Part shown: in pieces, positions 6,901-9,051 of the stretch | How positions within the stretch are numbered: position 1 is the stretch's first letter | Layout of the letters: each line of letters starts with the position of its first letter | Origin: Spirochaetia bacterium | GTDB taxonomy: Bacteria; Spirochaetota; Spirochaetia; PWKH01 | DNA length: 9,051 nt | NCBI GenBank assembly: GCA_021736505.1 | Contig: JAIPFU010000063.1 | Coordinates: forward strand, 1 to 9,051 | Direction: 5' to 3' | Notes under the pieces: model-generated | What the model was told of the DNA's origin: nothing | The model's database searches: none | What the model saw: only the letters and a program-made list of their open reading frames with translations | Program-made: the position numbers and the translations under genes

Positions 6901-7125
6901 ACTGACCCCGGGGTAGGGAACAATCACGTTCACCCAGTAGAAGGGGACTTCGGCAAACTGCTCCTGAGGAAGCCGTATCAGACTGAAAATCCCCAGAGCA
7001 AGTACAGTCACCATCAGAATATTTACAAGTACCGGATTTCTTACGGAGAATTTCCCAATACTAAAACCCTTCATGGATTCTTCTAATTCAGTTTGTGTAT
7101 GCCCATCGTTCCTGCTAGTATCCAT
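2179..7125 (-). CDS. RND efflux transporter fused in frame to a TolC-type outer-membrane channel
   Basis: The single open frame of 1648 residues is far longer than a normal RND pump (about 1030-1070). Residues 1-1070 form a full AcrB-type transporter: TM1 about 31-50, first periplasmic porter region to about 345, TM2-TM6 about 350-502, a Lys-rich cytoplasmic loop 515-530, TM7 about 551-570, second periplasmic region to about 885, and TM8-TM12 about 886-1040. The TM4 motif is GLIVDHAIVIIEN (D421, H422), the TM10 motif GIAVNDAIVLI (N954, D955), and the Arg in LRP of TM11 is kept (R987). Residues about 1175-1648 form an outer-membrane-factor domain with two OEP repeats and long alpha-hairpins. 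Between them lie a basic linker and a hydrophobic segment (1088-1110) that ends in a signal-peptidase-like site. The start ATG 7123-7125 lies 12 nt after the adaptor stop with a purine-rich AGGAAGGGGG upstream. The role is proton-driven export of a small-molecule substrate that cannot be named from sequence. The one-frame fusion may be real or the product of a one-base indel at the junction. Confidence 0.9.
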   Translation of the reverse strand: MDTSRNDGHTQTELEESMKGFSIGKFSVRNPVLVNILMVTVLALGIFSLIRLPQEQFAEVPFYWVNVIVPYPGVSAEDMEETVTIPVENQFQGIDRLKQIVSTTSEGLSVVRVEFDDGISKDEFRALYQEAQTRFSQADLPDGILSSEVDDFSSADFLPVIEVVVSGDIPNLELRDEAEKLRDRLLRVKEVSNVELVGAPERQIILDADPDRMQALGMTTGELLRAVQDQNQTVPGGTLTTASREYLLRTIGDVESAEDFSDIIVRRSDETGGIVRVDDVVNVIDGVDPDSPKTRFNGDKAISLRITKIPGGSSVDVVSGTRRIVEEAEDEIPWGINLTLFNDSTVQIASSLSVLTSNALMGLFLLVIILWLFIGFRNAMITALGIPVTFALTFLALDLFGETVNTNTLFGLVLVLGLIVDHAIVIIENSYRLRQNGLLRHDAAIIGTNQVVLPVIAATATTVAAFLPLMIIPGTIGKFLRVIPLTVAIALIASTGEALFFLPSHFADWGKDPSEKKGKKRKKEKREPGSWFNSIRKRYDKLIFHAYNRKGLVLILVLVIAAGSFSLIGGLQQDLFSAEDYSYFTIDISMPTGTPLEETNRVVEEFESVLLPKRGNGEVLSILSSVGTALGGTGSTNNSNVAQILVDLTEKDEGRLRSIDDIITETEWETYYIPGPEQVLFRKAQNGPPTSAALSFRVYGDNYEQLISASNKLQASLSTVDGVSNVEDDYSAGSPELRIRVNQERASALGISVGSLGNYIRARFDGIPVGSFFTNNKEIDVVLQFDSGQARNYEELEQALIPTEDGRLVPFTSVARVVQDVSVGSIRRLDGKREITISADALDSVDLGEVNASIEELWNEELAAQFPETSFAVGGEFSEFQDLLLDILRVFLLGIFLIYLILGTQFNSYKQPFLIIFAIPFAFVGVVLFLAVSGTPFSTTVLYAGVALAGIAVNDAIVLISFINELRKKQGLPVREAVLQAAGTRLRPIVLTSLTTIMGLLPTAIGIGGTSVVWGPMASTIIFGLIFSTLTALIIIPLLYGLFFDKKAKKGDGGEGSDKPASERPKRRGGVKRRLYHAKQLKTTETAFAGLLLGLGALVLSGLFSPVGLIHAETADDEAALPGSFVSGYPELYSFSEGRSREIDTSQLNVSDIENFLDEWAMNSAEQQAMSFSDMLSMLDATLDKGTPSLDQLESASRIQEAQVKNLEQSRFPNFSIVTDPAQTPLYSYSRIETVPSATSLVESHSFGAGLSASYDLPTAGNLSASLNQSTSYSLKEGEDWKWQQSPSLGLSFNQPLFQGPGVIRTDHAANTLEKAELDQTGTQEAYNTTRSQLLLQGVRLFHMRQSLLENRWILQEQIELARNDLEQAKADLKRGVISSLQLRREELDFDELLLDLADINKEISQAEISIEEIWNGDIRKILELLMMPDGRVTEFIQDGEFRLIENGELYNRVLKHDSDYQTALREKRKAELDKMLGSPADAPRLGLALNLSPKYPAGETGSPDLGESFTKLFSSDSNPTLSFSVTLQVPDLLRKQKEFTSAVQKEQMKQTEAKLAEAVLGVQETLRDLQARIRSQYLSLAIVFEEFKIAEGDFQQEQRRLESGLSNQTLLRQRGLAAYRAAFHVMQSLRELSILSLELDLLQGGNF
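3913..3927 (-). promoter_or_regulatory. Internal Shine-Dalgarno and GTG start inside the fused frame
   Basis: The minus strand reads AGGAGG (3922-3927), the 6-nt spacer GGAGGT (3916-3921), then GTG (3913-3915). This is a consensus ribosome-binding site at ideal spacing, immediately before codons that encode a signal peptide. The overlapping TGA in the +1 frame (3912-3914) makes a GTGA start/stop overlap typical of translationally coupled neighbours. Confidence 0.75.
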
Positions 7126-7137
7126 GCTTCCCCCTTC

Positions 7138-8430
7138 CTACTCCGAAGCCGTCGAAACGGCAGCATTTACAGAATCCTCTGCATCTGAACCAGCCCGCAT
7201 TCCGCTGCCCCTTGTCTCAGCAGTATCGACGGTCGGGGCTCCCGAAACAGCTGCATCTCCGCTTTGGACTCGACTCAGCCCGCTTACCAGCACTGAATAA
7301 TCCAACAAGTTGAGATCACTTTCCAACGGCTCAACTGCTGTAAGATTGCCGTATCTATCAATAATTTCGATTTCAACTATCCGGGCTGTCTCATCCTCCA
7401 CAATAAAAACATACGTTTTGCCGTTTCGATATACTATAGATGCCCCCGGGACAACAGTATACATTTCAGCATCCCGATTAAATATAATCACCTCAGCACT
7501 CATTCCCGCCTTGAGAATTTCCGGTGCGGGATTAGGAAAATCAACCAGAACCGTCCAGCTTCCTGTTCGAGTATCACTCCCGGCACTAATTGCCTTGACA
7601 ACGCCCTGGGCAGTAAAGGCTGTTTTCGGCGTGTCTATACGTATTTCTGCTTCGTAGCCCTCCCGTACCAGCAGTATCTGATCCTGTCCCAGGGAAAGCC
7701 GTATTCTGAGGTTCTCCAAATCAACAACCCTGGCTAACTGCTGTCCCGGCTGGACCTGATCTCCGATTACAAGGTCCGGACTTTTCTGCGCAACCCTTCC
7801 TTTTATAGGCGTTGTTATCCGGGTATTCCGCAGAGCTTCCCGGGCCTGGGCCAGCTGAGCCTCCAGTCCGTTCAAAGAAGCTCGTGCCTGAGTAAGCTGT
7901 GATGCCGATAGAGATCCACGTTCATATGTCTCTTCTTTTGATGCTAGATCAGCTTCTGCAGTTTCGTACTGCTGCTCAAGCTGGAGCACATTCAATTCTG
8001 CTATGGTATCATCCAAGGTCAGGAGCACCTGACCTTCTGAAAGTTCATCACCCAGTTCAAACGAGATTTTTTTTATATCCCCGGCGTTTTTTGCTCTGAT
8101 CGCAGCTTCCTGCTGCCCTGAAATAATACCGCTGCCGACAACTTTGCTGCGGAGCGCAGCTTTTTCCACGGGCACCGCTGATGACACGAGGGGAGCATAA
8201 TCTGTCGCTCCAGTAACAGCATCAGAATCATTCCAGGATGTATCAGAATTAGCTGAAGCTGTTTCAGAGCTCCTGCCTGACGGCGCTTCATCCCCTCCTG
8301 CCTCCCCGGAACATGAAGAAACGACTAATCCTATGATAAGCAGGACAACTGCGGCAATCAATTTTTTATCTAGGCGAAATATACGTTTAGTATTGGGAAA
8401 AGCAGATAAGCCGCGAAAACCTTTTTTCAT
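7138..8430 (-). CDS. RND periplasmic adaptor (membrane-fusion protein, HlyD/AcrA family), lipoprotein
   Basis: The 430-residue adaptor bridges the RND pump and the outer-membrane channel in the periplasm. The N-terminus has an unusually long signal (about 23 residues before the hydrophobic core 24-37) and lipobox VVSSC with predicted lipidated Cys40. Residues 41-92 are a Ser/Ala/Asp-rich linker. Then come the first lipoyl half-motif (about 107-140), a short coiled-coil hairpin (about 141-204), the second lipoyl half TPIKGRVAQ...GDQVQPGQQLARV (about 207-236), a beta-barrel (about 240-318) and a membrane-proximal domain (about 320-388). A low-complexity Ser/Ala/Glu tail (about 390-430) ends the protein. 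ATG 8428-8430 was chosen over a further-upstream in-frame ATG at 8452-8454, because GGAGG (8440-8444) sits 9 nt before it. The stop TAG 7138-7140 is 12 nt from the RND start, so the genes form one transcription unit. Confidence 0.93.
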   Translation of the reverse strand: MKKGFRGLSAFPNTKRIFRLDKKLIAAVVLLIIGLVVSSCSGEAGGDEAPSGRSSETASANSDTSWNDSDAVTGATDYAPLVSSAVPVEKAALRSKVVGSGIISGQQEAAIRAKNAGDIKKISFELGDELSEGQVLLTLDDTIAELNVLQLEQQYETAEADLASKEETYERGSLSASQLTQARASLNGLEAQLAQAREALRNTRITTPIKGRVAQKSPDLVIGDQVQPGQQLARVVDLENLRIRLSLGQDQILLVREGYEAEIRIDTPKTAFTAQGVVKAISAGSDTRTGSWTVLVDFPNPAPEILKAGMSAEVIIFNRDAEMYTVVPGASIVYRNGKTYVFIVEDETARIVEIEIIDRYGNLTAVEPLESDLNLLDYSVLVSGLSRVQSGDAAVSGAPTVDTAETRGSGMRAGSDAEDSVNAAVSTASE

Positions 8431-8439
8431 AATATAATT

Positions 8440-8444
8440 CCTCC
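8440..8444 (-). promoter_or_regulatory. Ribosome-binding site that sets the adaptor start
   Basis: GGAGG on the minus strand, with 9 nt to ATG 8428-8430. The alternative in-frame ATG eight codons upstream would place this sequence inside the coding region and has no comparable site of its own. Confidence 0.8.
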
Positions 8445-8488
8445 ATTTTATCATTATCTGAAAATAATAATCTGAAAAACCAGCATAG

Positions 8489-8526
8489 CAGTCAGCATGC
8501 AGAGTCAGTTTTGACAGTCGGCATGC
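8489..8526. repeat. 12-bp near-identical direct repeat, possible operator of the efflux operon
   Basis: CAGTCAGCATGC (8489-8500) and CAGTCGGCATGC (8515-8526) differ at one base and start 26 nt apart, each ending in the palindrome GCATGC. Between them GTCAGTTTTGAC (8504-8515) forms a small inverted repeat. The pair lies about 60-100 nt upstream of the adaptor start, where a regulator of an efflux operon would be expected to bind. No regulator gene is visible in the window. Confidence 0.45.
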
Positions 8527-8681
8527 TTAATCAGAAGGAAGAAGTTCACTCATGCATGGTATTAAGAGCTTCATACTTGTATATAAAGAGTAATGAGGAA
8601 GAGAATAAAAGGCAATGAGAAAAAAACCCGACTTCTTAATTTCTTACAAATCCTACAAAATTCATACCAGTACAAATACAT

Positions 8682-8716
8682 AAAAAAATTCTGCAGGAAC
8701 TATGCTATTGCTGCAG
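8682..8716 (-). terminator. Candidate terminator at the end of the lipocalin gene
   Basis: On the minus strand CTGCAG (8711-8716) can pair with CTGCAG (8691-8696) across a 14-nt loop that includes the lipocalin stop codon, followed by AA and seven T residues (8682-8688). The stem is only 6 bp, so this is a weaker candidate than the terminator at 2087-2115. Confidence 0.45.
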
Positions 8717-9051
8717 GGAAGTTTTTATAATTTTTTCAGAATCAAAGCCCTTTTCTTCAAGACGATTTACGATATCGGTATAGATTTCCGTATCCAAAGC
8801 AGGGGTTCTGCTGAGAATCCAGAGGGTATTCTTCTTTGGAGTAGTCACTGCTGCCCAGGCATAATTCTCTTCATCTAGTTCAATAATCAGGTAATTTGCA
8901 GGGAAAAGCCCAAAGAACCATACCCGCAGCCAGCTCCCCTCCGGGTTCTTAGGTTTTGCTGTCGCTCGAACCTGCTGGCTGTACGTTCCGCCGTATTCCT
9001 TATCCCAGCAGCGGTTCAGCACCGAAATCCTGCCATTCTCCTCCAGAGTAT
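8705..9051 (-). CDS. blc: Bacterial lipocalin (Blc family), 5'-truncated by the window edge
   Basis: The 114 visible C-terminal residues include the Blc-type signatures NGRISVLNRCWD near the edge, WFFGLFPANYLIIELDEENYAWA in the middle and LWILSRTPAL near the end. These correspond closely to E. coli Blc (SVVNRCFD, FFGPFYGGYNVIALD, LWILSRTP). Blc proteins are small beta-barrels, usually outer-membrane lipoproteins, that bind fatty acids or lysophospholipids and are associated with envelope stress. The frame remains open to position 9051. The GTG at 9020-9022 is an internal valine in the conserved ISVLNRC strand and not a start, so the N-terminal signal and the first strands (including the usual GxW motif) lie outside. 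The stop is TAG 8705-8707. It lies upstream of the efflux operon on the same strand, with 274 nt between, so co-transcription is possible but unproven. Confidence 0.92.
   Translation of the reverse strand, partial: TLEENGRISVLNRCWDKEYGGTYSQQVRATAKPKNPEGSWLRVWFFGLFPANYLIIELDEENYAWAAVTTPKKNTLWILSRTPALDTEIYTDIVNRLEEKGFDSEKIIKTSLQQ

Larger units (their letters stand above)
8431..8704. other. AT-rich intergenic region upstream of the efflux operon
   Basis: There is no gene in these 274 nt. The region must hold the promoter of the adaptor-pump operon if transcription does not come through from the lipocalin. I could not pick a convincing -35/-10 pair on the minus strand. It contains the direct repeat at 8489-8526 and, at its far end, the lipocalin terminator candidate. 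Confidence 0.6.

Noticed and set aside
2179..7125. Heavy-metal (CusA/CzcA) RND assignment
   Set aside because: That family is where I recall channel fusions, but the TM4 (VDHAIVIIEN) and TM10 (VNDAIVLI) motifs here look like the drug/HAE-type branch and I see no methionine-pair metal relay. The substrate was left open.
8511..8516. TTGACA on the plus strand as a -35 box
   Set aside because: No acceptable -10 follows at 16-18 nt and no plus-strand gene lies downstream.
9020..9022. GTG as start of the lipocalin gene
   Set aside because: The frame continues to the window edge with residues TLEENGRIS that match the preceding Blc strand, so the GTG is an internal valine.

Overview
This window comes from a Gram-negative-type (diderm) bacterium. 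It carries a tripartite efflux pump, two lipoproteins with lipobox signal peptides and a Blc-type lipocalin. Moderate GC, short intergenic gaps and slightly relaxed lipoboxes (VSSC, VVSSC) would fit a free-living spirochaete, but that placement is a guess. There is no rRNA, tRNA or housekeeping marker to anchor it. Apart from the membrane-protein tail at the left edge, every gene is on the minus strand.

Layout. At 2-247 (+) is the last 81 codons of an unidentified membrane protein, convergent with a deoxynucleoside kinase at 320-958 (-). The kinase has a promoter-like sequence so close to its start that the mRNA may be leaderless. Positions 959-1443 have no credible gene. They hold an AT-rich segment bracketed by long inverted repeats built from seven copies of the 7-mer TATGACA. 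At 1444-1989 (-) is a small, very acidic lipoprotein of unknown function. A rho-independent terminator (about 2087-2115) closes the efflux operon that fills 2179-8430 (-).

The efflux operon is the centre of interest. It runs from a lipoprotein membrane-fusion protein (7138-8430), across a 12-nt gap, into a single 1648-codon reading frame (2179-7125). That frame joins a complete 12-helix RND inner-membrane transporter (about residues 1-1070) to a complete TolC-type outer-membrane channel (about residues 1071-1648). At the junction lies a perfect Shine-Dalgarno (AGGAGG, 6-nt spacing) before an in-frame GTG. That GTG opens a textbook Sec signal peptide. A TGA in the +1 frame overlaps the GTG as GTGA, the usual arrangement of coupled adjacent genes. 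The locus is therefore either a true fusion that keeps an internal start, or two overlapping genes joined by a one-base indel (biological, recoded, or a sequencing error). In each case all three pump parts are encoded together: adaptor, then pump, then channel.

Upstream of the operon (8431-8704) is an AT-rich gap with a 12-bp near-identical direct repeat that may be an operator. The window ends inside a Blc-type bacterial lipocalin (8705 to beyond 9051), whose 5' end is cut off.
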